In this document: one piece after another, positions 52,448 through 60,863 of the stretch
How positions within the stretch are numbered: position 1 is the first letter of the stretch
How the letters are laid out: every line of letters starts with the position of its first letter
NCBI RefSeq assembly: GCF_016807185.1
Contig: NZ_JAEVYN010000002.1
Span: forward strand, 552,528-616,527
DNA: 64,000 nucleotides
Source: Leptolyngbya sp. Cla-17
GTDB taxonomy: Bacteria > Cyanobacteriota > Cyanobacteriia > Leptolyngbyales > Leptolyngbyaceae
Direction: 5' to 3'
The notes under the pieces: model-generated
Seen by the model: the letters and a program-made list of their open reading frames with translations, nothing else
Told to the model about the DNA's origin: nothing
Databases searched by the model: none
Program-made: the position numbers and the translations under genes

Positions 52448-53275
52448 TTACAGCGTTTCTTGGATCTCTGAGTAGATAAACTCATATCCTGCATCTCGCA
52501 ACTTTTGATTCGATACACGGGTGTTGTAAGACCGAGAGCTTGGCTGTGAAGCATCCCAGGTTACTGAAAGCAGATTATGGGCGGCGAAAATACGATCAAG
52601 TAATTCTTGGGTGGTGAGTGGAACAGTGCCGACCAGATTGTAAATGCCACTCAAAGATTGCTGTTGGACAAAGGCGATCGCGCCCACAATGTCATCTATG
52701 TGAATCCAGTTTGAAGCTTCTTCACCCGTTCCAGCCCGAACGCTGCCCGCCGCAGATCGAAAGATTTTTATCAGCTCTCGTCCAGCACCATAAATGCCTC
52801 CTAGCCGCAAAACACAGACTTTGAGCGAGTCATGGGCAGCACTGAGCAACACTCGTTCTGTCTCTGCCAAAATTTCAGCTTTTGGGTTAATCGGTGTAAC
52901 GGTGGTAGTTTCATCCACCCATTCACCGCCGCGATTGCCATAAACCGCATAGCTGCTGGTGTAAATTACTTGCTGCACCGAGGACGATTTCAACGCTGCA
53001 ACCACCGTTTTTGCAGTATTCAGATAAGTTTCTTCATAGGCATTGGCATTGGGCGCACCGACAGACACCAGAAGCACTTGCTGATTTTGCAACAGCGATC
53101 GCACGGCAACTTCATCGTTCCCTTTCACCACTACGGCGGAGTCTGCCAAAGTTTGCAATTCCGCCAGGCGTTCTATGGTGGTCGTGGTGGCAGTTACCGT
53201 CATCGTTTGTCGCCAACGAGGAGCCAGCGATCGCCCAACATAGCCACATCCCAAAATCACGGCATTCGTCAACAC
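52448..53275 (-). CDS. NAD-dependent epimerase/SDR-like protein
   Basis: This 275-residue protein of the extended short-chain dehydrogenase group has a Rossmann loop, ILGCGYVGRSLA, in place of the common G-x-x-G-x-x-G. YTSSYAVYGNRGGEW includes the Tyr and Ser of the active-site region, and LRLGGIYGAGRELI is typical of YeeZ-like epimerases. The Lys of Y-x3-K is missing at the usual place, so it may be non-catalytic or binding only. It lies 2 bp after the rhomboid gene and is probably coupled to it. Confidence 0.82.
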   Translation of the reverse strand: MLTNAVILGCGYVGRSLAPRWRQTMTVTATTTTIERLAELQTLADSAVVVKGNDEVAVRSLLQNQQVLLVSVGAPNANAYEETYLNTAKTVVAALKSSSVQQVIYTSSYAVYGNRGGEWVDETTTVTPINPKAEILAETERVLLSAAHDSLKVCVLRLGGIYGAGRELIKIFRSAAGSVRAGTGEEASNWIHIDDIVGAIAFVQQQSLSGIYNLVGTVPLTTQELLDRIFAAHNLLSVTWDASQPSSRSYNTRVSNQKLRDAGYEFIYSEIQETL

Positions 53276-53277
53276 GT

Positions 53278-53931
53278 TTATCCTCTAACCGATTTACCAT
53301 CCCGCGCTAGCAACTTTGCCGACACCACCCCGCCAAAAAAGCCAAACAGATGTCCTTCCCAAGAAATGCCGTATTGGAAAGGCAGCAATCCCCAAATCAG
53401 GCTCCCATACAGCACCAACACAAACAAAGACATGGCGATGGAAAGCGGCTTGCGTTCAAAATATCCCCGCGACAGCAAATAGCCCAAATAGCCAAAAATG
53501 ACGCCGCTGGCTCCGATGTGAATGCCCGAAGAACCAAGCAACCAAGTACCGAACCCACCTACCACCGCAGAAATGACGCTAACTACGAAAAAGTCGCTAA
53601 TTTCGCGCAGCATAATCAGCCAGCCCAAGGTGATAAAGGGAATGGTATTACCAATTAAGTGTGCCAAGTTTGCATGCAAAAAAGGCGCGAATAAAATGCC
53701 CCGCAGCCCAATCAAATTTCGCGGAATAATGCCAAATTGGTCCAGACCGCACTGCGAGCCACCGCGTAAATCCGTTCGGCATTGGCTAAAACCACCGTAA
53801 AGGGAGCCGCCCCGCAGTACAAACAGGTCAAATAATTCCACCCCCCATGCCAACAGCACCAACCCACCCAAGATCACTAGCTGGGTTGTGATTTCTTTAA
53901 AGACGCTTTGTTTGTCTCCGTCCCGTGTCAT
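53278..53931 (-). CDS. Rhomboid-family intramembrane serine protease
   Basis: This 217-residue membrane protease has the catalytic motif GASGVIFG (Ser) and a later EGHLFGFFGG (His), plus HANLAHLIGNTIPF in the second span. About six spans are expected. It cleaves membrane-spanning substrates near the membrane plane. The N-terminal extramembrane loop (GGSLYGGFSQCRTDLRGG) has two Cys that could pair. It is the second of four leftward genes. Confidence 0.9.
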   Translation of the reverse strand: MTRDGDKQSVFKEITTQLVILGGLVLLAWGVELFDLFVLRGGSLYGGFSQCRTDLRGGSQCGLDQFGIIPRNLIGLRGILFAPFLHANLAHLIGNTIPFITLGWLIMLREISDFFVVSVISAVVGGFGTWLLGSSGIHIGASGVIFGYLGYLLSRGYFERKPLSIAMSLFVLVLYGSLIWGLLPFQYGISWEGHLFGFFGGVVSAKLLARDGKSVRG

Positions 53932-53998
53932 GGGTTTTCCTTTCTCGTAAAGTCGGCTGTATGAATTCCCTTAATTGAGTTGTAGCGTTAAATTCAAC

Positions 53999-55963
53999 TC
54001 ATTGACTACCCGATTCATTCAACAAATAGGTTTTGATAAATTGCACGGTGGTATAGAACTGAAAATCGGCATTGGGTTTCTTGGCGAATCCGTGCCCTTC
54101 ATCCTTTGCCATTAGATACCAGACGGGGGTATTGTTTTTCCGGACGGTTGCCACAATTTGTTCAGCTTCGTTGAGGGGAACGCGGGGGTCATTTTTGCCG
54201 TGGACTACAAACAAAGGCTTTTTGATCTTTTCAGCGTTGTTGAGCGGCGAGATGTTTAGTAGGAATTCTCGCATTTTGGAGTCGCGTTCGTCACCATATT
54301 CCACGCGGCGCAAATCGCGGCGATAGCTTTCGGTACGCTCCAGAAAAGAAACAAAATTGGAGATGCCCACGATGTCGATCGCCCCTCGGATGCGATCGCT
54401 ATAGGTTGTCGCGACCGCCAGTGACATATAGCCGCCATAGCTGCCACCCGTAACCATCACCCGACTAGCATCTAGATCCGGCTGGGTTGCAATCCAGTTG
54501 AGCAATGCCCCAATATCCTTCACAGAGTCTTCTCGCAAAAAGCCGTTATCCAGCTTCAAAAAGGATTTTCCATAGCCTGTGGAACCCCGCACATTTGGGA
54601 ATAGGATCGCTGCACCTAGTTCGTTCAAGTAATAATTTTGCCGTCCCAAAAACACTGGGCGAAACTGACTCTCAGGTCCTCCGTGAATATCAATAATCAC
54701 GGGACGCTTGCCTGCAAATTTTTGAGCAGGACGATAGAGAAAGCCAGAGATGGTTTTGCCGTCAAAGCTTTTCCAGCGGACTAAATCAGCTTCCGAAAAA
54801 GTGCGGGTGTTGATGCCGCCCGTTTCACTTTCCGTCCAGCGTTCTAACTTGTTTGTGGTGACATTAATGGAGTAAATATCAGCAGTGGACCGAGCCGACA
54901 CAAAGGCAAAGCCAAGATCGCGGTTATTGCGGTGCCAATTTAAGCCCAGAATGAGTCCATTCGGCAATTTGGGTAGGGTAAGCTCTCGGCGTGTTTTGGT
55001 ATCCAGCAGATGCAGCACGCTGACTCCATCCTCGTTGGTGACAAAGGCAAGGCGCTTGCCATCTTCCGACAAGTCAAAGTCTTCTACATCCCACGGAATC
55101 TTGCTGGTGAGGGGTGTGTAGCGCTTGTTGGCAAAGTTGTAGTAGGCGAGTCGCTGAAATTCAGAGTCGCGATCGCTGACCACATACAAACCCTTGCCAT
55201 CTTTGCTAAACACTGCCGATTCATACAGCACTGTTTCTTTGCCCTTGGGAGTAAGCAGGGTGCGGCTACCCGTCTGCGTATCAAATAACCATAAATAGCT
55301 TTCATTCGCAGAAAGATATTGCGACACCAAAAGTTGGCGATCGTTTGGTGACCAATCCAACGGTCCCCAACCGCCGCCTTCCACGGTTGCCAGCAGGCGA
55401 TCGCTAGTTGGTTTCATCGGCTCAATCACATACAAATCGGCATCTTTACCCGTGCGCCGCGTTGAAGTATAGGCCATGCGATCGCCCTTAGTAGACCACA
55501 CGCCACGACTATTTTTAGACTTACCATCCGTCAGCAGCGTCACTTCTCCGGTTGCCACATCGTAGCGGTAGTTTTGGCTAAACTCATTGCCGCCTGTATC
55601 ACGGCTAAAGACAAAGTAGTTGCCTTGAGTGGGCTGATAGGTAGCTCCAGAAGGGGGTTCGGTAAAAAACGTTAGTTGGGTCCGAGCCGCGAGGGGCGAT
55701 CGCACGCGATGCACCTGAGCATTATTGCCAAATCGGGTGGAGATTAGAATTTCTCGCCGCTGTGGGTGCCAACTCGCCAAGCTTGCCGAGCGAAACTCTG
55801 TATAGCGTTTGACTCCTTCCACTAGCTCCAACGGAATCGCCGGAACTCCTTCGACTACTAAATTTTCATTTGGCGCGAAACTTGCTGCCAGTCCTGGCGA
55901 AGCAGTAGCTAAACTGAACGCGATCGTTAACAGCAAGGCAATAGTAGAGCGCAGAAATTGCAT
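53999..55963 (-). CDS. S9-family prolyl oligopeptidase-like peptidase
   Basis: This 654-residue protein has an export signal (STIALLLTIAFSLATASPGLAA) with likely cleavage near residue 27. A seven-bladed propeller (about 70-390) is followed by an alpha/beta-hydrolase catalytic domain (about 400-650). The triad is Ser in GGSYGGYMS, Asp in GKNDPRVP and His in DEGHGF. It should cleave short peptides in the periplasm, releasing N-terminal dipeptides in related enzymes. It is the first of the leftward set ending in bioB, 67 bp ahead of the rhomboid gene. Confidence 0.92.
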   Translation of the reverse strand: MQFLRSTIALLLTIAFSLATASPGLAASFAPNENLVVEGVPAIPLELVEGVKRYTEFRSASLASWHPQRREILISTRFGNNAQVHRVRSPLAARTQLTFFTEPPSGATYQPTQGNYFVFSRDTGGNEFSQNYRYDVATGEVTLLTDGKSKNSRGVWSTKGDRMAYTSTRRTGKDADLYVIEPMKPTSDRLLATVEGGGWGPLDWSPNDRQLLVSQYLSANESYLWLFDTQTGSRTLLTPKGKETVLYESAVFSKDGKGLYVVSDRDSEFQRLAYYNFANKRYTPLTSKIPWDVEDFDLSEDGKRLAFVTNEDGVSVLHLLDTKTRRELTLPKLPNGLILGLNWHRNNRDLGFAFVSARSTADIYSINVTTNKLERWTESETGGINTRTFSEADLVRWKSFDGKTISGFLYRPAQKFAGKRPVIIDIHGGPESQFRPVFLGRQNYYLNELGAAILFPNVRGSTGYGKSFLKLDNGFLREDSVKDIGALLNWIATQPDLDASRVMVTGGSYGGYMSLAVATTYSDRIRGAIDIVGISNFVSFLERTESYRRDLRRVEYGDERDSKMREFLLNISPLNNAEKIKKPLFVVHGKNDPRVPLNEAEQIVATVRKNNTPVWYLMAKDEGHGFAKKPNADFQFYTTVQFIKTYLLNESGSQ

Positions 55964-56037
55964 CAGCCAAATCCAGTAGGGAGTTCAATCGCACTCGACT
56001 TTAACGTGTATATCTTGCTAACGACAAGTAGATAAAA

Positions 56038-56107
56038 TGCTGGGAATTTTGAGTCGGGATTTTCAAGTTTTGAGTTTTGCCTCTCGTCCCTCGCCCTTGA
56101 CCCTTCG
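56038..56107. repeat. Short intergenic repeat cluster
   Basis: This contains TTTTGAGTCGGG, CAAGTTTTGAGTTTTG and a C-rich CTCTCGTCCCTCGCCC run, the same parts as at 14628, 15463 and 24713. It abuts the end of the Nif11-like gene. Confidence 0.6.
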
Positions 56108-56341
56108 TCAAACCCAGTTAATGCTGCGTAACCACTTCCACACACCCGTATGCCGCCGCACAGTAATTCCCGCGCTTTGCTCCCGGGCCAATGTCAACAA
56201 TTCATCTGTGGTAAAGCTGTACCCTAATTGCTCAGCGATTTTCAGGAATTCTTCTGGTCCCTGCATGTGATCAAACCGCTCTCGTAACGTTTCATCATAG
56301 GCAACAGCTTCCAAAAATCGACTTGCACTTTCTAAAGACAT
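56108..56341 (-). CDS. Nif11-like leader peptide family protein
   Basis: This 77-residue peptide is clearly Nif11-type: SLESASRFLEAVAYDETLRERF, then EFLKIAEQLGYSFTTDELLTL. The C-terminal tail is GITVRRHTGVWKWLRSINWV. In other genomes Nif11 leaders guide modification of a C-terminal core and are cut at a GG site. Here no GG cut site or Cys/Ser/Thr-rich core is obvious and no modification enzyme is nearby, so it may be a Nif11 protein without a product. The start MSLES at 56341 is preferred. Confidence 0.85.
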   Translation of the reverse strand: MSLESASRFLEAVAYDETLRERFDHMQGPEEFLKIAEQLGYSFTTDELLTLAREQSAGITVRRHTGVWKWLRSINWV

Positions 56342-56699
56342 CGTCAAAATCTCCATAATGATGCTAATGTTCTGGTCGGCAGAAAGCATATCGCTATATT
56401 GCCTTATACTCTAAAACCCAGTGCCGCTTAAACAAAAACAGTCCGAATATATTCATCAAGTAAAAAGCACCACCATATTTTTAACGTTTGCAACGTTGAC
56501 GTTCTTGTTGGATGCTTTGCGGACTTTGAAAGTCTTAGCCCAGCACAACATGTTCTCAGGCTTCTGAAGTATCAAGAAATACTTCGCCAACGGTTTCACC
56601 GTTACCTTCGCCCCTTGCAAGGTCTTGGAAAAATAGAACCCCGTTAGTTGTCTTGTGATCAGGGCACTCTGATTTTGGTAGTCAATTTGAGTACTTATT
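56342..56699. other. Gap with an unexplained open frame
   Basis: This 358-bp stretch lies between divergent genes. On the minus strand, from about 56690 down to a stop near 56458, one frame stays open without a good start codon, reading for example KTLQGAKVTVKPLAKYF and CWAKTFKVRKASNKNVN. It might be a remnant of a mobile-element gene or chance. Nothing else is seen. Confidence 0.35.
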
Positions 56700-57068
56700 A
56701 TGAATGAGAAATATTTTAGGGTTATTGCATCATCTGTCTTGCTCAGTAGTTTGCTATTGATACCCGCTCTTGAGGCACAAGCAAAGAATTTTGACTACAA
56801 CTTTTGCATCAGAAATGCCAATACACCAAACCAAAGATTAACGAATTCGATCGCTCAATTCTTGAATAGTCGATATCAAGGAGGAGTCAAGACACTTTAT
56901 CCAGTTTGTTCTGGTCCCAATCCTAATAGGGGCAACCAAACAACGTGGGTCTATCGAGCCAAGTTTTATACAAATAACGTGTTAGACGTTGCTATTGTCG
57001 AGGGACAAAGAGGCTTACAGATTTCCACAAAAAATCGCGGCCAATGGTCTAGTTGGTCATCGCTTTAA
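56700..57068 (+). CDS. Small secreted protein, unknown
   Basis: This 122-residue protein has a clear signal peptide (FRVIASSVLLSSLLLIPALEAQA, cleavage after AQA). The mature part is of about 95 residues with two Cys (NFCIRNAN, YPVCSGPN) that could pair. Aromatic and Asn-rich strands (TTWVYRAKFYTNNVLDVAIVEG) suggest a small beta-rich fold. The family is not recognised; it should act in the periplasm or outside. Confidence 0.65.
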   Translation: MNEKYFRVIASSVLLSSLLLIPALEAQAKNFDYNFCIRNANTPNQRLTNSIAQFLNSRYQGGVKTLYPVCSGPNPNRGNQTTWVYRAKFYTNNVLDVAIVEGQRGLQISTKNRGQWSSWSSL

Positions 57069-57210
57069 CTTGTAAAGCAATATCTGTAATAGATGACCAT
57101 AGCCAAATATTTCTATATCAACGACTACTTGTTCAGGGGAATGGTTCTAAAAGTACTGATTTTGGGATAACTGAACAAGATTCTTTCTTCCAAACTTTTT
57201 CGGTGCGTCC

Positions 57211-57942
57211 ATGACTTACTCCCTCAAAGTTGCAGATATGCCTGCAAGTGAACGTCCACGCGAACGCTTGATATCCTACGGTTCGCGTCATCTGGCTACG
57301 GCGGAGCTAATTGCAATTTTGCTGGGAACAGGGCAAGGAGCAGGAAAACTTTCGGCGGTTGGTTTAGGGCAATATCTGCTGCATGAATTAGGCAAATATC
57401 AGCAAGATCCCCTGTCTGCTTTGCGAACTGTGACGGTTGCTGAGTTGACGAGGGTTCCGGGTATCGGAGAGGCAAAAGCAACTACCATTCTGGCGGCGAT
57501 CGAATTAGGTAAGCGCGTTTTTCAATCTCGTCCGGCCGACTCCACTCTGATTGACGACCCAGCTGTTGCGGCAGCAGCCTTGAGTCACGATCTGATGTGG
57601 CAATCTCAAGAACGCTTTGCCGTTGTGTTTTTGGATGTGAAGCATCGCCTCCTAGGCACTCGCGTTGTGAGTGTGGGCACCGCAACTGAAACTCTGGCAC
57701 ATCCCCGCGAAATCTTCCGAGAAGTGCTGAAACAGGGTGCTACGCGCATTATCGTTGCCCATAATCACCCCTCTGGAAATGTGGAGCCTAGCCCGGAAGA
57801 TCTTTCTCTTACTCGCCAATTACTCACGGGGTCACAGTTTTTGGGCATTCCGTTGCTGGATCATTTGATTTTGGGAAATGGAGATTTTCTCAGCATGAGA
57901 CAAACAACTTCATTATGGAAGGAGCAGCCTCAAGAGGAGTAA
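57211..57942 (+). CDS. radC: RadC/JAB-domain protein
   Basis: This 243-residue protein has an N-terminal helix-hairpin-helix-like region (ELTRVPGIGEAKATTILAAIELG). A C-terminal JAB/MPN metal site follows: HNHPSGNVEPSPEDLSLT with His, His, Ser and Asp ligands. Despite the name, a direct role in recombination repair is doubtful in the literature; a nuclease or metallopeptidase-like role is possible. The stop codon lies within the 10-bp target duplication of the ISAs1-family element, so the insertion left the gene whole. Confidence 0.9.
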   Translation: MTYSLKVADMPASERPRERLISYGSRHLATAELIAILLGTGQGAGKLSAVGLGQYLLHELGKYQQDPLSALRTVTVAELTRVPGIGEAKATTILAAIELGKRVFQSRPADSTLIDDPAVAAAALSHDLMWQSQERFAVVFLDVKHRLLGTRVVSVGTATETLAHPREIFREVLKQGATRIIVAHNHPSGNVEPSPEDLSLTRQLLTGSQFLGIPLLDHLILGNGDFLSMRQTTSLWKEQPQEE

Positions 57943-58984
57943 GCAGGGTAGGGTTGATTCATTCTAGCCAGAGGGAAAGTCCAGCATGGGCAATAACTGA
58001 TTCAAGTCATTGCTGAAGCGGTCGATGGCAGCCGTAATCGAGTGATGCCCTGCTCGACGAAATAAGGTAATTACTAGATTGCGAATGAACGCCATCAAGG
58101 TAGCAGCAGGTTTCGCTGCAATCGAGCTTTGGTCTTCGCCGAGCACGACATCTTTGACCCAATGCAGCGGATTCTCAATCCCCCAATGCGACCGAATGCG
58201 GGCTTGCAAGGCATCTGCCTGCTGCGACCAACTGGTGATGTAGTATCGACGCTCATAGTACGGTTCTCCCTGGCGCTTGCCCAGGCGGATCACCTCCACT
58301 CCTTGTTGAGCACCGCTCCAAAGGTGCTTCAGACTATCTGGCAAGGGAAAAACCGCAGCAATTCGGGTCGTTTGACGGTCCCGCGTCTGTTCGGCATCAA
58401 GATGAATACTGAACACCGTATCCCTCTGAGCCAGGTCTTGTAATTGCTGATAAAGCGTTTTCTGATTCGCTTTCACACTAATCACGTAATCATTTCCTTG
58501 GCTGTGAATTAATTCCACGGGTTTTTTTGAGTGTGCAATGCGTCCAAACTCACCGTTACCCCAGATAACTGCAAATGTTCCAGCAGTTCATAGACCGCCT
58601 TAATCTCGCTCTGATGCTGATTTTCAAAGACGGCTTGTCCCACCACCAGTCCCTGTTCTAACTGAAACACTGACACGACATTGACAAAGTTTTGCTGTGC
58701 CGTGTCAGTGTCGGTGAGCGTGTTCTTTAAGCTTTTGCCATCCACTGCACAGTTGTTTCCAGCTTTAACCAATCCGGCACTCTGCGCCCATTGGTTAAAG
58801 GCGGTTGCGACTGCATTAAAGTCAATCTCCATCAACAAGCGTCGAATGGTGGAATAACTCGGTAACTGCGCTCGGCGCAAGCCTAAGCGCTCTGCCAGAT
58901 GCTCCTGGTGGCGGAGCATGAAGCGCGATAAACCCCGATACCCTCGGTAGCCACTCATCGTGCCCAGAATGATTATAGCGGTTC

Positions 58985-59557
58985 TCAGTCGAGTGAGGTA
59001 CAGTAGCAACAATGAGTAAACCAATGACGAATATCTTTAAGCGACACTTGAGCAAACGCTTGAGTCATCGCCTCGTCTAACGCTTGTTTGGTTCGTGGAG
59101 CAATCGCGCGGAGGATTGCTTTGACTTTTGACCAAAACTGCTCAATGGGATTAAAGTCGGGTGAGTAGGAGGGTAAATAGACTAATTTTGCACCCACTGC
59201 TTCAATCGCTTGGGCAATGCCATCGACTTTGTGAGAACTAAAGTTATCCATAACGACACAGGCTCCCTTCCACAAGTTTGGCACTAACACCTGTTGGACA
59301 AAAGTTTGAAACGCCCGTCCGTCCGTTCCCCCTTCAAAGGTCAGTGCCGCAATGATGCCATCAAGGGTGAGCGCTCCAATGATGGTTTGGTTTTTTCCTC
59401 GGTTCTGTGGACGATGACTGTAAGCGCGGTGTCCTTGAAGGGCTCTGGCATAGAGCCTTGCCATTGCTAGATTTACTCCGGCTTCGTCGATGAATACTAG
59501 GTCTTTGGCTTCGACTTGAGTAATCATTTGCCAAAACTCAACCCGTGCCTGCTGCAC
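58985..59557 (-). CDS. IS630-family transposase, catalytic part
   Basis: This is the DDE domain of the transposase: KDLVFIDEAGVNLAMARLYAR (first Asp), GACVVMDNFSSHK (second Asp) and YLPSYSPDFNPIEQFWSKVK (Glu). The true frame begins upstream without a start codon (KKKTFRATERDQEQVQQARVEFW), so production depends on a frameshift from the first frame at an A8 run near 59590. It appears intact otherwise. Confidence 0.85.
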   Translation of the reverse strand: MQQARVEFWQMITQVEAKDLVFIDEAGVNLAMARLYARALQGHRAYSHRPQNRGKNQTIIGALTLDGIIAALTFEGGTDGRAFQTFVQQVLVPNLWKGACVVMDNFSSHKVDGIAQAIEAVGAKLVYLPSYSPDFNPIEQFWSKVKAILRAIAPRTKQALDEAMTQAFAQVSLKDIRHWFTHCCYCTSLD

Positions 59558-59573
59558 CTGCTCCTGGTCTCGT

Positions 59574-59939
59574 TCAGTTGCTCGAAAGGTTTTTTTTGAC
59601 GGTGAGCTTTAAGCGTTGCACCGCTCGTCCCATCGTTGAACGACTTACTCGCATTCCTACTTTCGCCTCGAATTGCTCAGATAACTGGGCAAGCGTGGCA
59701 TCATTGGTAGCCTCGACTAATTCGGCAAGCACTTGATGATGCTCAAGCGTCAGTTGAGCGGGCTTACCTCCTCCATGAGGTTTTGGCTCAATGCTGCCCG
59801 TTTCTCGGTATTGTTTAAGCAGTTTGATAATGAAACTGGTTGCCACGCTAAATCGCTTGGCTAGTTGGCGTTGAGAGATGGGTTCGTCTTTGTAAACGTC
59901 AATGATTTTTTGGCGCAAGTCTGTAGAATACGCTTTCAT
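59574..59939 (-). CDS. IS630-family transposase, helix-turn-helix part
   Basis: This frame of about 121 residues starts MKAYSTDLRQKIIDVYKDEP. It carries a paired-like helix-turn-helix (ISQRQLAKRFSVATSFIIKLLKQYRETG) and a second DNA-binding helix set (RVSRSTMGRAVQRLKL). It ends just after an A8 run, where a shift into the next frame would give the full transposase. This two-frame design is common in IS630 elements. Confidence 0.83.
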   Translation of the reverse strand: MKAYSTDLRQKIIDVYKDEPISQRQLAKRFSVATSFIIKLLKQYRETGSIEPKPHGGGKPAQLTLEHHQVLAELVEATNDATLAQLSEQFEAKVGMRVSRSTMGRAVQRLKLTVKKNLSSN

Positions 59940-60318
59940 CACTACCGATTCATTTAGGCTACTAAACATTACTAGAATCGTACCTCATTCAATAGGAAAA
60001 GGCTATAACAGCAGAAACACCCACAGGGGATAGCGCTGTCCAGCACCGCGACGATGGTCTGGAATCGTTTGCAGAGCTTCTATCAAGGTCATGGTCGGAT
60101 GGGAGGGACGCGAATTAATTGCTGCCTCTGTTAGCTTGAATTTTCTTCCCCTAGAATGAATCAGCCCTAGAGTAAGTAGGGGCGTGTGTACCATGCCCTC
60201 AGCTTTTTAATGTGTCTAATTTTTGCCCCAAAGTAGTGTTTTTGCAAGAGGAACACTGTCTTTGAATGCAGCAAGTGCTACTTTGACGAAGGAACGTTAT
60301 CGGTCAAGTAAATTTTTT

Positions 60319-60819
60319 ATGCGATTATTTCGACTTTTCTTTGGGCTTCTGCTTGCTTTGGTGCTATCCACTCAATTTCTGTCCGGTGTTGCTTATGCGG
60401 CAAGTTCGGCGGCGATTCGAGCGATCGATGATAACGAGACAATCAACAAAGATTTTTCTGGGCAAAATTTGGTTAGAGCTGAATTTGCCGATGCTAACTT
60501 TAAGGATGCAAATTTCAGCGGCGCGGATCTACGGGGCGTTGTATTTAACGGCACAAGCCTAATCAATGCCAATTTGAGTAACGCTAATTTTAGCAATGGC
60601 ATTGCGTATTTGACGGATTTTTCAGGAGCAAATCTGAGTAATGCGGTTTTTACGTCTGCCATGATGCTGAAGTCTAGCTTCAAAAATACGATGGTGACAG
60701 GTGCAGACTTTAGCGATGCAGCCCTTGATCGCGGACAGGTTCTGCGGTTATGCGAAACAGCGAGCGGCACTAATTCTGTTACAGGCATCGACACACGAGA
60801 ATCGCTCGGCTGTCGTTAA
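60319..60819 (+). CDS. Exported pentapeptide-repeat protein
   Basis: This 166-residue protein has a signal peptide (FRLFFGLLLALVLSTQFLSGVAYA) ending at AYA. About fifteen pentapeptide units of the A(D/N)Lxx type follow (LVRAEFADANFKDANFSGAD, LINANLSNANFSN), forming a right-handed beta helix. A short tail with two Cys (LRLCETAS, LGCR) closes it. Lumenal or periplasmic proteins of this type are frequent in cyanobacteria; functions are mostly unknown. It lies between two insertion elements. Confidence 0.83.
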   Translation: MRLFRLFFGLLLALVLSTQFLSGVAYAASSAAIRAIDDNETINKDFSGQNLVRAEFADANFKDANFSGADLRGVVFNGTSLINANLSNANFSNGIAYLTDFSGANLSNAVFTSAMMLKSSFKNTMVTGADFSDAALDRGQVLRLCETASGTNSVTGIDTRESLGCR

Positions 60820-60863
60820 ATGGAACTCCTTTAAATATTTTGCAAAGATAGATCGGTTGCTCA

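Larger units (their letters stand above)
58976..60005 (-). mobile_element. IS630-family element inside the ISAs1-family element
   Basis: This 1030-bp element is flanked by TA at 58974-58975 and 60006-60007. Its 26-bp ends begin TAGC and finish TGAGGTAC, like the MITE at 6785-6876. Two overlapping-phase transposase frames are inside. Insertion into the ISAs1 transposase gene fixes the order of events: ISAs1 first, IS630 second. Confidence 0.9.
57964..60092 (-). pseudogene. ISAs1-family transposase, interrupted
   Basis: The transposase begins at 60092 with TLIEALQTIPDHRRGAGQRY and is cut at 60006 by the IS630-family element. It resumes at 58973 with IILGTMSGYRGYRGLSRFM. Removing the insert plus one TA joins the halves in frame as FLLLIILGTMSG. 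A second break lies near 58525, where CAA AAA AAC CCG leads to a stop (HTQKNPWN). A -1 shift there restores KKPVELIHSQGNDYV and the C-terminal part with HWGIENPLHWVKDVVLGED. That shift could be programmed slippage on an A-run or a lost base. With the insertion the gene cannot make a full product. Confidence 0.85.
57948..60170 (-). mobile_element. ISAs1-family element, split by an IS630-family element
   Basis: Outer inverted repeats TAGGGTTGATTCATTCTAG (low end) and TAGGGCTGATTCATTCTAG (high end, other strand) bound the element. They are flanked by AGTAAGCAGG and AGTAAGTAGG, a 10-bp duplication with one difference. Without the inner element and one TA it would be about 1191 bp, normal for the family. 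The low-end duplication contains the radC stop. Confidence 0.87.
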
